From the NCBI RefSeq assembly GCF_000283155.1, contig NW_004454195.1, forward strand, positions 5,711,501 to 5,775,500: a stretch of 64,000 bases of DNA. Reading direction: 5' to 3'. The stretch is from Ceratotherium simum simum. Lineage: Eukaryota > Chordata > Mammalia > Perissodactyla > Rhinocerotidae. Of the stretch, positions 1 to 12,404 are shown piece after piece. Position numbers and translations under genes: made by a program. Within the stretch, counting starts at the first letter, position 1. Each line of letters starts with the position of its first letter. The notes under the pieces were generated by a model. The model had not been told where the DNA came from. It was given only the letters and a program-made list of their open reading frames with translations, and did no database searches.

Positions 1-1325
1 GAGTTATGCTCCTGGCCAGCTGTTGTAATGCTCAGCTGCTTGTAGTTGTTGTGGGCCCTTTGGTCTCTTTATCAGGTGTGGGGAGCCGCAGTACAGTTGG
101 CTGCAAGTTCTAATACTACATTTGTGTTGCAGTATTTCTTTTAAGTGAGTAGGCCCCCCGTGTGGCAGGTTGTTAGGCTCAGGGGCTTACAATTGCTATA
201 AGCCTCCAGCCTTTAGTTCTCTTGTCAGCTCTCTGAGGATTGCCGCTGGTGGTGCTGGCCTCAGGCACGGGGTCACCCAATTGTTTTAGGCTTTTGAAGG
301 TTGGACAAGCCCCCTATGTGGGTCTTTGAGAAGCACAAATCTTCTGCAGCTGACAAGCCCTGCCACCCACAGGCCCACACACACAGTCAACACAGTCCTT
401 CCCCGTGTGTGCACCCTGACCTCCTGAAGTGGACCCAGTCTCTCCCCGGTGGGAGCCCCACATTCTCCACCAGTGCCCCACACTCTCCACCTGTTCCTTG
501 TGCATGCCCTGCCCCTCTGAAGTGGGCTCAGTTGCCAGGCTGCAGAGAATCCAGTCATCAATCTATGCAGGCCCACAAGTTGCCTGAGGGCTTGTTGTTG
601 GGTGGGGCCAGTCTTTAGGGTGGGCTGCCTGCCTTGGCTGAGCTGGATTAAATCAGTGCTCTAGTGGGTGGGGCAGACCTGGGCTAGCAGGCCCCAGAGA
701 GAACTCCAATGGCGTCTGTGTCAGCATGCCCACACCAGGCCACAATATTTGCCGCCACCAATGTCCTAAGTCCCTGGAGAGGTCTCACTCCTCACCGAGA
801 TGCACTCAGGGCCTATCAGGTCAGTCTCTTTTCACCAAAGCACTGTGCACCTTTCTTTCTGGTGATTTTAGGTTGCTTTCTGAAACGGGTGAGTTTGCAC
901 GTGGGCCCATTAAGAGCCGGTTTTAATGTCTTTGTGAACCAGCTTTTCTGGAGGTATTCCCCAATGCTTTAGTAGCAGGCAAAGTCAGATATTCTGCCAC
1001 TCGGCTCGATTGTGCTGGGTCCACAAAAAGCCCCCAGCGGGGGCGCTCCCCGGCTCAGGGCCCCACGCCGCCAGGGAGGGCTGCGTACCTGTGAGCTGCT
1101 CCCGGCGGCCGTGAGGCGCTGCGGCTTGTGAAGGTGGCGTTTTTCCTCTCCAGAAGGGAGTTTCTGCCTCTTGCACCTCAGTTAGGATTGTCCGTTGTTG
1201 CAGGAGTTCCTCTTATCCAGTTTTCAGTTCTGTCTCAGGGGTAATTTTTCCACGAGTAGTTGTAAATTGGCTGTGTCCGCGGGAGGAGGTGAGTTCAGAG
1301 TCTGCCTACACCGCCATCTTGACTT
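1..1325 (-). mobile_element. L1 LINE, 5' untranslated region with intact 5' end
   Basis: Read on the minus strand, the element opens with GAAGTCAAGATGGCGG next to position 1325. That is the classic start of a full-length mammalian L1, including the YY1-type CAAGATGGCGG at 1311-1321. It continues with a CpG-rich segment (about 1020-1150) and a long GC-moderate leader with no credible protein. ORF1 would lie left of the window. The intact 5' end suggests a full-length or near full-length insertion. It sits beside, and probably inside, an older + strand L1 that resumes at 1330. Seen: start motif and CpG-rich leader. Inferred: full length. Confidence 0.75.
1311..1321 (-). promoter_or_regulatory. 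YY1-like motif at the L1 5' end
   Basis: CCGCCATCTTG on the + strand is CAAGATGGCGG on the minus strand, close to the 5' end of the L1. In human L1 this YY1 site positions transcription start; a role here is inferred by analogy. Confidence 0.55.
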
Positions 1326-1329
1326 CTCT

Positions 1330-2325
1330 CTCTGATTCTAAAATTTTTATGGAAGAATAAGGTCCCAGATTAGTCAAGACGCACCTGAAGAACTATGTGG
1401 TGGAATGTGCCCTACCAGGTACTAAGACTTTTAACACATCTATTGTAATTATGACATTGTGGTGTTGGCCCGGGACAGACAGATAGACCAGTGGGATACA
1501 TTAGCGAGCTTAGAATCAGATCAAAGCAAAAATGAAAACTTAATATATGACAGAGCTAGATCAGTGAGAAAAAGAGGGACAAGTTAATAAAAGATTCTGG
1601 AACATCTGATAATCCATATGGGGAAAAAAAAAAAAAAAAGGAAACCTGAATTCTTTCTCACATTATACCCAGGAGTTAACTCCAGTTGAGACAAGGACTT
1701 AGTATGAAACCAAACTAAAAAATTTCAGGCAACCAGGATGTCCTTCAGTGGATGAATGGATAAACAACTGTGGTGCATCCATACCATGGAATATTATTTA
1801 GTGGGATGAAAAGAAATGAGTTGTCAGGCCATGAAGAAACATGGAAGAACGTTAAAAGCGTGTTGCTAAATAAAAACAACCAATCTGAAAAGACTACACA
1901 CTGTACAATTTCAACTATACCACATTCTGGAGAAGGCAAAACTACAGAGGCAGGGGACGGGGGAGGGAGAGGGAGGGAGAGATGAAAAGGTGGAGCACAG
2001 AACACATTTAGAGCAGTGAAACTATACTGTTTGATACAGTTATGATGGATACATATCATTATAATTTGTCAAAACCCATAGAATGTGACAACACAAAGAG
2101 TGAACTCTAGTGTAAACTATGGACTTCAGTTAATAATAATGTATCAATATTGGCTTGTCAGTTGTAACAAATATACTCCACTAATTCAAGATGTCAATAA
2201 TAAAGGAAGCTGGGGCGTGGCGGAAGAGAGAAGGTGTGTGGTAACTCTTTGTACTTTCCAATCATTTTTTCTATAAACCTAAAACTGCTCTAAAAAAATA
2301 AATCTATTAATTAAAAGAAAATTAG
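1330..2325 (+). mobile_element. Old L1 (L1M-type) 3' end
   Basis: Decayed ORF2 C-terminal sequence (GTGGTGTTGGC...GACAGATAGACCAGTGGGA near 1461-1496) and the familiar GTCCTTCAGTGGATGAATGG near 1740 are followed by a 3' UTR ending in CCTAAAACTGCTCTAAAAAA and an A-rich tail near 2290-2320. No intact frame. An A-run at 1624-1639 and missing sequence near 1680-1730 mark internal loss. Confidence 0.7.
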
Positions 2326-3420
2326 GAGACAATAGAGAATAAGCTTATCTGTGAATTCTGGGTACGATGGATTTCTTAAATAAGACACAACAATGAAGAA
2401 AAAGATGGATAAGTGTGACTAAATTTAAATTAAGTTTATTTAAAAATACCATTAGGAGAATGAAACACAAGCTATAGGCTGGGAGAAGATATTTGCAACA
2501 ATTATGGCAGATAAATGTTCAGTACTAGTATCTAAAACATGTAAATACTCCTAAAAATAAAAAATAAATAAAACACAAAACAAGTTATAGAAAGGCAAAA
2601 GGCATGAGTAAATATTTCAAAGATGAGACATGAATGGTCCCTAGACAAATGAAAAGGTGCTCGACTTCATTACTAACGAGAAAAAATAATAAAAGTACCT
2701 CACCCTCACCAGTTTGACAAAAGTTATAAGGGCTGCCAATACCAAGTGTTAGTGAGGATGTGGAGTGTTGGGAGTTTCATACACTGCTGGAGGGAGGGAA
2801 AATTGGTACTCACTTTAGGAAACAGCTTGGCCTTTTCTTGTAATGCTGAATGTGCATTTAGCTTTTGATTCAGCAATATTCACTCCTGAGTCTGTGCTAT
2901 AGAGAATTCTTACACATATTTTACCGGGAGTCAAGAATATTCATAATAACATTGTTATGTTTTTGTTATGTTAGTGTTTTTAAAAGCAAAAATCTGGAAT
3001 CAATTGTTTCCAGATGTCAAATGGACCAGATGACTGTTAAATAAATTGTGGTATAGTTTATACAAAGGAATACTATACAGCAATGAAAACAATTAAGCTA
3101 TTTTAACACATCTCTATATGGATGAATTTCAAAAACATATTATTGAGTGAAAAAACCCCACAAGTAACCGGGGAATTCTTACATAGAGGCCAAAACTGGC
3201 TAAACCTAATAACATATGCTTAGAGATATATACATATGTGGTAAAGCTACAAAAAGAAGCAAGTACATACTTAACATAAAATTCAAATAATTGTTACCTT
3301 TGTGAGATGGTGATGCATTGAGAAGGGGCACATAGGGCTTTTTAATGCACTGGCTTTCAAATATTTTGTTAATTTATTCCCTTAAAGAATTTTGAAAAAC
3401 CATGTATGCTTCAACATTTC
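2326..3420 (+). mobile_element. Second old L1 (L1M) 3' end
   Basis: Degenerate L1 ORF2/3' UTR with recognisable landmarks in order: TGAAAAGGTGCTCGACTTCA (2649), AGTGAGGATGTGGAG (2751), AATACTATACAGCAATGAAA (3070) and a late AT-rich 3' UTR. It directly follows the previous L1 in the same orientation. Stops are frequent; it is a fossil. Confidence 0.65.
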
Positions 3421-4502
3421 AAAGTTAACATCTAAAATGTTTCGTTGTAAGTTGAAACGCTTTGCAAAAGAATGTAATTTCTAGCATGTTGTAAATATTG
3501 ACATATAAACGTAAAATTGTCATATCTTGCTTTTAAAAGTATTCAATAGAATATATAACTATAATAATTTGATACTATTCCAAAACAACCATTTAAAACA
3601 TATATAAACATGCTCTTTAACATTAAAAAATATGTAAATCTTCCCTTTTTCTCTTTGAATCGTGTTTCTATGCCACTTCCTCCACAAATTTTTGTCCTAA
3701 TGCATTTTTATGTTTGAAAGTCTTCTATTGATTACCCTATCATACTTATCCAAAACAAAATATGCATATAAATGTAATTCTTAACATTTATCTCATTTCC
3801 TGAAGTCATAAGGTTCTAAGGTTAAAAAAAAATTCTTCTAGATTGTTATCTTTATAATTATTATTAGTACATACATGATCAAAACTCCTTAAATATATTA
3901 TAAATGTTGATACGTAATCATTAAACAAAAAGTAAAGTTTATTAGAAATACACCTCTTTATAAGATGAATCATGATCTTATTTCTTCTATGATTTTAATA
4001 AAGAGAAAGATTTACACTGGTAAGAACTGGTGGGACTAGCAGTTAGTTCATTAAAATTTTTTTATTAATAAGAGATAAAAACGGGTAAGCATTTTTTAAT
4101 GGAAGAAATAAGATGAAGAATCACTGTAATTACAAAAAGATTCATAATATAATTGTTAAAATAAAACATTCCAGTTACATTGAAAAGAATCAGAATCATT
4201 CTGCTTCTCCAGCTGATCAAGATGTTTTTATTTCCAGCAGATGACACACCCTAGGAAAGAGTAACGAGAATAGGTGGAAAAAAATGCTTGTTTTTAAATA
4301 TTATATGAAAAAAAGCCCGAGTTTTTAGTGTTGACCATTTCTTGCCCGTGTTCGCTTTGTTCTGTTCTCCCAGGACTCTTCCTCATTCTTTGAAAATGGG
4401 CTGGGGAAGAAGGAGGTGAAAATTATCATTGCCACCCTTATCCTTATCATCACCATTGATCTAATTTAAGAACATCTTAATAGGAGCCAAAATACTTGAT
4501 TC
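3421..4502. other. Unassigned AT-rich stretch
   Basis: AT-rich sequence with many short ATATA/TTAAAA motifs. I see no coding exon, repeat family or structured RNA in it. Confidence 0.4.
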
Positions 4503-4516
4503 TAAAATTCATGCTT

Positions 4517-4823
4517 GGGCCGGCCCCGTGGCTTAGCGGTTAAGTGTGCACGCTCCGCTACTGGCGGGCTGGGTTCGGATCCCGGGTGCACACCGTCGCA
4601 CCGCTTCTCCGGCCATGCTGAGGCTGTGTCCCACATACAGCAACTAGAGGGATGTGCAACTATGACATACAACTACCTACTGGGGCTTGGGGAAAAAAAA
4701 AAGGAGGATTGGCAATAGATGTTAGCTCAGAGCCAGTCTTCCTCAGCAAAAAGAGGAGGATTAGCATGGATGTTAGCTCAGGGCTGATCTTCCTCACAAA
4801 AAAAATAAAAAATAAAAAAAAAA
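4517..4823 (+). mobile_element. ERE SINE (full-length type)
   Basis: tRNA-derived head GGCCGGCCCCGTGGCTTAGC with A/B-box-like sequence (GGTTCGGATCC), the ACATACAGCAACTAG middle, two GGAGGATT...ATGTTAGCTCA modules and an A-rich tail. A perfect 14-bp TSD TAAAATTCATGCTT flanks it (4503-4516 and 4824-4837). Relatively young copy. Confidence 0.92.
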
Positions 4824-4837
4824 TAAAATTCATGCTT

Positions 4838-5535
4838 TACTCTTAACAGAAGTATGTATAAAATGGGAAACAGAAAGCCTTGTGGGTTTACAGTGCCTTG
4901 TTTAATCTCAGGAGACCTGGCCCATCTGAAGATGAGAGGGTTCATACTCCAGGACCCTGGTCCACTGTGAGGTTTGCCATGAGTGATTTGGTCAAGTGGA
5001 AGGAGGGCTATTGTGAACTCAGCAGTTCTCAGGCAAATTGGGTTTAGGAAGAGTATATATGGAATTTGGGTATCTAGAAATAGATTTCCTTAAACTGGTA
5101 GATGCTTCTGTACCCGCAGAAAGTCCTTATGTACTTTAGTGGGGGTGGGGAGTAAGGGCGTTGCAAACCTTAGTTTGAAGAGCATTGCTGATGGTATTCC
5201 TGATGTTCTATTCCTTAAAATAGGTTGTGGGAACATGCATATCTGTTTTATTTGACTATTTTTATTTAAATTATATATGTATATATATTATTATACTTAT
5301 GATGTATCTCTCAATAACTATAGTTTAAAAAATCTACAAAGTTGGCAGGGCAGTTTTATTTCTCTCTCTTTCTCTCACATGCACACACGTGCACACACAC
5401 ACTGGGAAACTGCAGCCCAGAAAGACTGGGCTCTTAGGTGTGATAATTGAAGGAAAATCTACAGTTTTCACAGCTGGCAGGAGAATTCCTCTCAGGGAGA
5501 GAACAGTCTTTATGTAGGAAAATGATAAGCCCCTT
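4838..5535. other. Unassigned stretch with short CA-rich tract
   Basis: No gene or repeat family recognised. A small interrupted TCTC/CACA tract lies at about 5360-5402, and an AT-rich run at about 5260-5300. Confidence 0.35.
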
Positions 5536-5549
5536 TATGGGCTGGATTT

Positions 5550-5793
5550 TTTTGTGTGTGTGAGGAAGATCGGCCCTGAGCTAACACCCCTTGCCAATCT
5601 TCCTCCTTTTGCTGAGGAAGATTAGCCCTGAGCTAACATTCATGCTCATCTTCCTCTGTTTTGCATATGAGATGCCACCACAGCACAGCTTGATGAGCGG
5701 TGCGCATGTCCGTGCCTGGGATTTGAACCTGTGAACCCCGGGCCACGGAGGCAGAGCGTGCGAACTTAACCACTATGCCACCGGGCCGGCCCC
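5550..5793 (-). mobile_element. ERE SINE
   Basis: Minus-strand ERE: body modules GAGGAAGAT and AGCTAACA first, tRNA-like head CGGGCCGGCCC at the right end. TSD TATGGGCTGGATTT at 5536-5549 and 5794-5807. It forms an inverted pair with the + strand ERE at 5963. Confidence 0.9.
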
Positions 5794-5869
5794 TATGGGC
5801 TGGATTTCAAAGAGCTTGATAAGTAAAGAGATAGTTCAATAGTTTTACATTTAAAATGAGGGTTTTGGA

Positions 5870-7366
5870 TAAACCCTTCCATATATGGTCAAATGATCTT
5901 TGACATGGGTGTCAAGACCACTCAATGGGGAAAGGACAGTCTCTTCAACAAATGGTGTTGGGGGGCCGGCCCCGTGGCTTAGCGGTTAAGTGCGCACGCT
6001 CCGCTCCTGGCAGCCCGGGTTCGGATCCTGGGCGGGCACCGATGCACTGCTTCTCTGGCCATGCTGAGGCGGCGTCCCACATACAGCAACTAGAAGGATG
6101 TGCAACTGTGTCATACAGCTATCTACTGGGGCTTTGGGGAAAAAAAAAGGAGGAGGATTGGCAATAGATGTTAGCTCAGAGCTAGTCTTCCTCAGGAAAA
6201 AGAGGAGGATTAGCATGGATGTTAGCTCAGGGCTGATCTTCCTCACAAAACAAAATAAAACAAAACAAAAAAACAAATGGTGTTGGGAAAACTGGGAATC
6301 CACATGCAAAAGAATGAAGCTGACCCTTCTCTTATACCATATCCAAAAATTAACTCAAAATGGATTAAAGACCTAAACATAAGACCTAAAACTAGAAAAC
6401 TCCTAGAAGAAATCGTAGGGGGAAGACTTCATGACATTGGATTTGGCAATGATTTCTTGGATATGACACCAAAAGAATGAGCAACAAAAGTAAAAAGAGA
6501 CAAGTGGGACTGTAGCAAACTTAAAAACTTTTGTGCATCAAAGGGCACAATCAACAGGGTGAGAAGGCAACCTATGGAATGGGAGAAAATATTTGCAAAT
6601 CATATATCTGATAAGTGGTTACTATCTGGAATATATAAAGAACTTCTATAACTCAACAACAAAAAATCAAATAACCTGACTATAAAATGGGCAAAAGACT
6701 TGAATAGACATTTCTCTAAAGATGATACACAAATGGCCAACAAGCATATGAAAAGATGCTCAACATCACTAAATATCAGAGAAATGCAAATCAAAACTAC
6801 ATGAGATATCACCTCATACTCATTAGGGTAGCTATTATTAAAAAAAAACACAAAAAACAGACAATAATGAGTGTTGGTGAGGATGTGGAGAAACTGGAAG
6901 CCTTGCGCACTGTTGGTGGGACTGCTATGGCAAACAGTATGATGGTTCCTCAAAAAATTAAAACTAGAACTACCATATCATTCAGCAAGCCCACATCTGG
7001 GTACATACCCAAAAGAATTGAAAGCAGAGTCTCAAAGAGATATTTGCACACCCGTTTTCATAGCAAAGAGGTGGAAACAACCCAAGTGTGCATTGATGAA
7101 TCAATGGATAAACAAAATGTGGTATATACATATAATGGAATATTGTTCAGCCTTAAAAAGGAAGGAAATACTGTCATACACTACAACATGGATGAACTCG
7201 AGGACATTCTGCTATATGAAATAAGCCAGTAATCAAAAGACAAATACTGTATGATGCCAATTACGTGAGATACCTAAAGTAGTCAAATTCATAGAAACAG
7301 AAAGCAGAATGGTGGTTACCAGGGGCTAGGTGGAGGAGAGAAAGGGAGTTGTTGTTTAAAGAGGAT
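5870..7366 (+). mobile_element. L1 (ORF2 C-terminus and 3' UTR), 5'- and 3'-truncated
   Basis: ORF2-derived sequence from GGTCAAATGATCTTTGACA (5889) through TGGAAACAACCCAAGTGTGC (7071) and GAATATTGTTCAGCC (7138), to the early 3' UTR GGTGGTTACCAGGGGCTAGG (7311). An ERE at 5963-6272 splits it. It ends abruptly near 7366 against an L2, with no poly(A). Open frames inside are frameshifted ORF2 remnants. Confidence 0.85.
5963..6272 (+). mobile_element. ERE SINE inserted in L1
   Basis: Full-length type ERE with head GGCCGGCCCCGTGGCTTAGC and A-rich tail. TSD ACAAATGGTGTTGGG at 5948-5962 and 6273-6287 is a duplication of L1 ORF2 sequence, so the SINE is younger than the L1. Confidence 0.92.
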
Positions 7367-7968
7367 AGACACTCCTCTGCTCAAATCCCTGCAATGACCC
7401 CCCACTGCAATTAGGAGAAAGTTGTTCTAATGGCCAGAGTTGTTCTAACGGCCTCCAAGGTCCCCAGAGGCTGGCTCCCTGTACCTCACTGGCTCATCTC
7501 CTTCTTCTCTCTCCTCACTCACTCTGCTCCAGCCTTCCTGGCCAGCCTGATGTTTCCCCACCCTGCCAGGCCTGCTTTTGTCTTAGGGCCTTTGCTCTAG
7601 ACAGTTCCTCTTTCTGGAATGTTCTCTGGCCAGAAATATGCTTGGTTAACTTCTAGCCTTCCTTCAAGTCTTTGTTCAAATGTGACCTTCTCAATGAGGC
7701 CTACTCTGACCACCCTATTAAACACTGCAACATGTGTACCCTGCTCCATTCACCCCTTCACTCTGCTGTACTTTTATTTTATGCACTTACCATCTTTTGT
7801 CGTATTAATATTATTTTTTTATGTTTTTTGTTTATGTCTTCCCCTGCTAGATTGTAAACTCCACCAGGGGTGAGATTTATGTCTGTTTGTAGTTAATGTG
7901 TATCCCAAGCACCTAGAATGGTGCTTTATAAATCATAGCTCCTCAATAAATAGTTGCTGAACGTTGAA
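7366..7968 (+). mobile_element. L2 LINE 3' end
   Basis: Decayed L2 landmarks in order: CTCCTCTGCTCAAATCCCTG, TTAGGGCCTTTGCTCTAGAC, TCTGGAATGTTCTCTGGC, AATGAGGCCTACTCTGACCA, TAGATTGTAAACTCCACCAG, and the terminal CTCAATAAATAGTTGCTGAA. The 3' end is essentially complete. Confidence 0.85.
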
Positions 7969-8733
7969 TCAGTCTTCACAAGTGAAAGCACTGTTTCCCC
8001 AAGTGAATCTGGGGAATGCTAATTCTGAAGGATGCACCATGTCCCCAAAAAGTGTACTGTGGTCAACTAAGGTTGATGTCCCTTTCTCGGAGATTGACAA
8101 TTGACATGAGTACCCGCTAGTATATTTTTGTGAAAATCTAAGCTTCTTTTACAGGATACTCTGAAAGAACTGACGAATAATGATACAAAAATGTTTAGAG
8201 ATGAATGAAATCTGCAGAAATGGCACATTAGGAGTGTAGGAAAGGAGCCAAAGGAATAGAGGCAAATACCTACTTCAGTCCTATAAATAACAGACTTCAT
8301 TGTACACTCAGGATTTAGGGCTGGCCAGCCTAATGTGCTGACCGGAGGACACAGGCTCCAAACAACAAGCTGGGTCATGAGGACTTAAATGACAAAAGAA
8401 GAGACAGTCATGAGTCCCACTGGCTGCCCTGATTGCCAGGAACCATCCATTAATTCATTTCAAAATATTGTTGTGCTTGGCACTATCATTGGGCGAGGCT
8501 GCAGAACAGAGAGTGAGGAGTAAGGTAAAAATACAAGAGTTGAGGGAGATTCCAAGTGGTCTCCAAGATGAATACAAGGTCTGGGGTTACAGGGTTAATG
8601 CTCTAGAGCTCCCCGAAGCCTAAGATGACAGCAGCCTCAGCAACAACACTCACGGTGGGTTTGGAGTTGGGGGAGGATGGGGTGGGGACCAAGCGTTTTA
8701 GGACAAAGGCTCCAGGGACATCAGGCTAGGCCC
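7969..8733. other. Unassigned stretch
   Basis: Mixed composition with no gene or firmly identified repeat. About 8450-8530 loosely resembles a minus-strand L2 3' end but is too decayed to call. Confidence 0.3.
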
Positions 8734-8749
8734 TACCTTGCTCTTTTTT

Positions 8750-9064
8750 TTTTTAAAGCATTTTTTTGTTTTGTGAGGAAGATCAGCCCTGAGCTAACAT
8801 CCATGTCAATCCTCCTCTTTTTGCTGAGGAAGACAGGCCCTGAGCTAACATCTATTGCCAATCCTCCTCCTTTTTTCCCCTTTTTCTCCCTAAGGCCCCA
8901 GTAGATAGCTGTATGTCATAGTTGCACATCCTTCTAGTTGCTGTATGTGGGACGCGGCCTCAGCATGGCCGGACAAGCAGTGCGTCCGTGCACACCCGGG
9001 ATCGGAACCCAGGCCGCCAGTAGCGGAGTGCGCACGCTTAACCGCTAAGCCACAGGGCCGGCCA
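8750..9064 (-). mobile_element. ERE SINE
   Basis: Minus-strand full-length type: GAGGAAGATCAGCCCTGAGC module, second module GAGGAAGACAGGCCC, CCCCAGTAGATAGCTG, and head CACAGGGCCGGCC on the right. TSD TACCTTGCTCTTTTTT at 8734-8749 and 9065-9080. Confidence 0.92.
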
Positions 9065-9080
9065 TACCTTGCTCTTTTTT

Positions 9081-9734
9081 TACTGCAGCCAACCAAAGAA
9101 TCTTGGCAGCACAAGCAGGTACATTTTTTCCTATCTCTATATTCTCAAATATTATCTTCAATTATACTTCATTATTCAAAGGATCCTTCTTTGGCAAGAA
9201 TAACTATTTGGAACAGCCAAAGTAGCAGGAAGTAAGAAAAAAAAGGCCTCTGAATATCCAAGATAGACAGCATGGAGTTTACTTAAAATTGAAGGACTGC
9301 ACTTCTTTAGGAACTCCTTAGGCACTCAGCCAAAGCCTAGTGATTCTAAGGCAGTCTATAGAGTCTCCAGATCATAGGAGAACCGAAATAGCAAACAAGG
9401 AAGCAACAACTGAAATATGAGAGCAGAAGAGGAGACTGAAAACCTAGAAAGTAGACACAGTACTTGAGAAAGTTTACCTCTTTGGGCATACTTCAGTGCA
9501 AGGACAAAATCTTGACACGTCCGTGGACTCCAAGACATCACCGTACTTATTACAGGATGGATTTTTGTTCACAATAATGCCCGACTCATCAATAAAAATT
9601 CAGTTATGATCACTAACTCCATTTACGTATGCAGGGATGCATTTTAGGAGTACGTCCTTCCCAAAAGACTAAAGTTAAAAATAAAATGTTGGCTCATAAA
9701 GGGTAAGCTTCAGCTAAGTAGAGCTAATTAACCT
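9081..9734. other. Unassigned stretch
   Basis: No coding, RNA or repeat assignment made. Confidence 0.3.
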
Positions 9735-9935
9735 TTTTTGAGCAATTACTTTGTGACAAGTTATTTCACATATAATCTTTCCTTCAGTCCTTAGACCAGC
9801 CACGAGAGCTTGAAATTCTTACTCCCGTTTTATAGAGGAGGAAGCTGAGGCTTGATGAGGTTAATTTGGTCAAAGTCACAAAACCAGTAAAAGGCAGTAC
9901 CAGTTTTCAATCCAGTTTGTTTTGTTCTAAAGGCT
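9735..9935 (-). mobile_element. MIR SINE
   Basis: Antisense MIR: GAGCAATTACTTTGTGACAA ... CGTTTTATAGAGGAGGAAGC, TGAGGCTTGATGAGG, GTCAAAGTCACAAAACCAGT, followed by a decayed tRNA-like end. Confidence 0.8.
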
Positions 9936-10699
9936 GGGTTCTTTAGATTTTCATTATTTGTTCCTCTTCTAGGTTGTAGGCTCCAGTCCTGACCACTCAG
10001 AAGTTGTACAAAATCCTATTTATAAATATTGTTCTGAGTATTTTTAGTTAATGGAGTTTTGTTAGCAGGCTTTATTTCTGCATTCAGTTATCAGTGACTA
10101 ATTTCTGCCTTGTATTTCTCATAATTGGTTTCTTTCAGAGGTTGTATATTATTTTGGATTCCTTTGTCTTTAGACATATTAGCATCTCCCTGTTGTATGT
10201 ACCTAGGTTAGCACGCTGCGATGATTTATGTTGATTTATCTTGAATGACTAAATGATACAGTACTCTTAGGGAAAAATACTATGACTTAGCAGTAACAGC
10301 GAAATCTGATAGGTGTTCAGTTATATAAATTTCTTCATTTTCTGAACATGTACAAATATGAAAACAATGTTTAACTGTGATCTCAAGCTTGGAAACTGTG
10401 TTAGGCAGGTAGGGAGCAATATATGTTCAAAGTAAATGCAAACCAGTTGAGCTAAAACATGAAGAAACAGAGCACTGATTGCAAAATCTAAATTCCCTAA
10501 GGTTTTGTGGATAATGCCTAAAGAAATTGCTTAAAAAGCAAGAGTGATACTCATCATGGGTCTTTTTAGACCGTTTTTCAGATCAGCTCTCAAATGTTAA
10601 ACATAGAGTTTAATGTCCTATGCAGGCAAAAATTTCATCTGTTTTCCTGAAGGTGGACTCCTAGTATAATAAAAAGATTTCTGTATCATAAAAAGAACA
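9936..10699. other. Unassigned stretch
   Basis: AT-rich; no gene or repeat recognised. Confidence 0.3.
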
Positions 10700-10945
10700 A
10701 TGGAATAGCCAAGTTTGAATCCTACTTTTGCTGTTTACCAGCTGTATAGGCTAGCTGCAAATTACCAGAAATTAGTATTCTTATGAATAAAAATTGAGAT
10801 ACATTATAATAAAAATGAAAATAATACCTACCCTTCCAACCTCATAAAGTTTGGGAGAATTAAAGGGAATGATATAAATGAATATGCTCTGTGAGTATAC
10901 AGTATCATTACATAAATACGTAGTATTATTAAAATTGTAATTTTA
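10700..10945 (+). mobile_element. MIR SINE
   Basis: Decayed sense MIR: AAGTTTGAATCCTACTTTTG, TTACCAGCTGTATAGGCTAG, ATAATACCTACCCTTCCAAC, and a late ATAAATACGTAGTATTATTA resembling the family's 3' end. Confidence 0.6.
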
Positions 10946-11490
10946 TTTTTACATAGGTTAGATCATTGTAGATGGTTTTAATTTGGTTTTGTTGGTCATC
11001 ATGTTTAGTTGACTTTAGACTGAATGTATCTTGTAATTTTATCTTCTTGAGGGGTTATGCCTTTGTAAACTTTGAGGATGGTTTTAATTCGCTTTTGTTG
11101 AGTATCTTTGGCTGTGTCTGGACTGGCATGGGACTGGTGTTGAGTTTTTATCAGTCTGTAGTATCATGCTGTCTTCCTGAAACATGTCAGCATCCCTTTC
11201 AGGTCTTTTCATCTGGCCTTTAGTTTTAGACCAGTCATCAGGATGAGCACTGGATCTTCTGGATGACTTCACATGCTGAGCGTGGTTCAATAAAGGAGAT
11301 TAAAAAGCTGACCCTGATATCAAGCCTCATTCTATGGCAGATACAAAACAGGTGAGACAGAGTGCCTGCAGCATCACCCCAAGCCACCTCATTTTTGAGC
11401 AATGTAATGCCTGCCCACAGGAATGACAGGCCTGTGTCAGCTGTGTGGGTGGGCCTCTTGATAAAGACAGAAATGCTTTTTTTTTTAGAG
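10946..11490. other. Unassigned stretch
   Basis: Contains a T-rich block (10970-11230) with imperfect repeats of GATGGTTTTAATT (10972 and 11078). No family or gene recognised. Confidence 0.3.
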
Positions 11491-11491
11491 G

Positions 11492-11665
11492 AGGCAACAC
11501 AGCTTAACGACAGAGAGCCGCGGGCTCTGGAATCAGACAGAAATGTTTTACTTAACCTGCCTAAACACAACCAAGGTACTTAAACTCTCTAAACTCCAGT
11601 TTTCTCATCTGTAAAAGAGAGATGATGGTAACTACCATATAGGTTATTATCACTGGTAAATGAAA
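11492..11665 (+). mobile_element. MIR SINE
   Basis: GGCAACACAGCTTAACGACA, GGGCTCTGGAATCAGACAGA, TAAACTCCAGTTTTCTCATC and TGTAAAAGAGAGATGATGGT are sense-strand MIR landmarks in correct order. Confidence 0.75.
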
Positions 11666-12400
11666 CAACTTTTGTAAATTTATATCTAACTTTATTACAT
11701 ATATTGTAAAGTCATATCTAATCATTATTATTATGAATCTGCAATTGATAGACGATGGAAACAGGTTAAGGGGAAGTAAAACAGGGCAATGTGTGCAGCT
11801 CTCATACATCTTAGAATCATATTCTGTCCTCCAGAAGCCTATTTAATGTCTACAGTGTAACTGACCCTTTCTCTTGATACTGTGCCATCTAATAGTCTTT
11901 TTTTAGCATTAATTGTGCTATAGTATCAGTAGAACAACAGAACTATGAATATTTAACTTCTATGACATTTTGTTTTCAAGATCTAAGCATAGTTACTGCA
12001 TTTTAAAGGAAAATTTTAGACTAGATTATAATCTGTTTTATCGAGCAAAAGAAAATCCGTATAAGGCTAATCTTCTGTTTTTAAATCCATGCCAATGTGC
12101 AAACTATTTTTTGAAGTCTGAAGAACATAGCTTTGTTTGTGAAAAATTATGAGTGGCCTGAGCATTTGCTTCATAATACTACGCAAACTGGCCTATTTTT
12201 CTTTTCTGGGAGTTCACATCTAAGTGTAGGTTTTTTTTTGTTGTTGTTAAATAGAGCTTTCAAGCTCCTTCTGCCCTCAAACACCTCACTGAAGCTGTCA
12301 TCTTGCTCAAGATAAGAGGCACATTGCTTCAGTTCTGGTCATTTTCTAGAACTGTGTGGTATTTAATGAGCATGTCTAGTTTAGTTGATCCTCAAGCACA

Positions 12401-12404
<4 letters not shown>
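11666..12404. other. Unassigned stretch
   Basis: AT-rich with no recognisable gene or repeat. Confidence 0.3.

Noticed and set aside
6756..7232. 158-codon open frame
   Set aside because: Out-of-frame reading of a decayed L1 ORF2 3' end.
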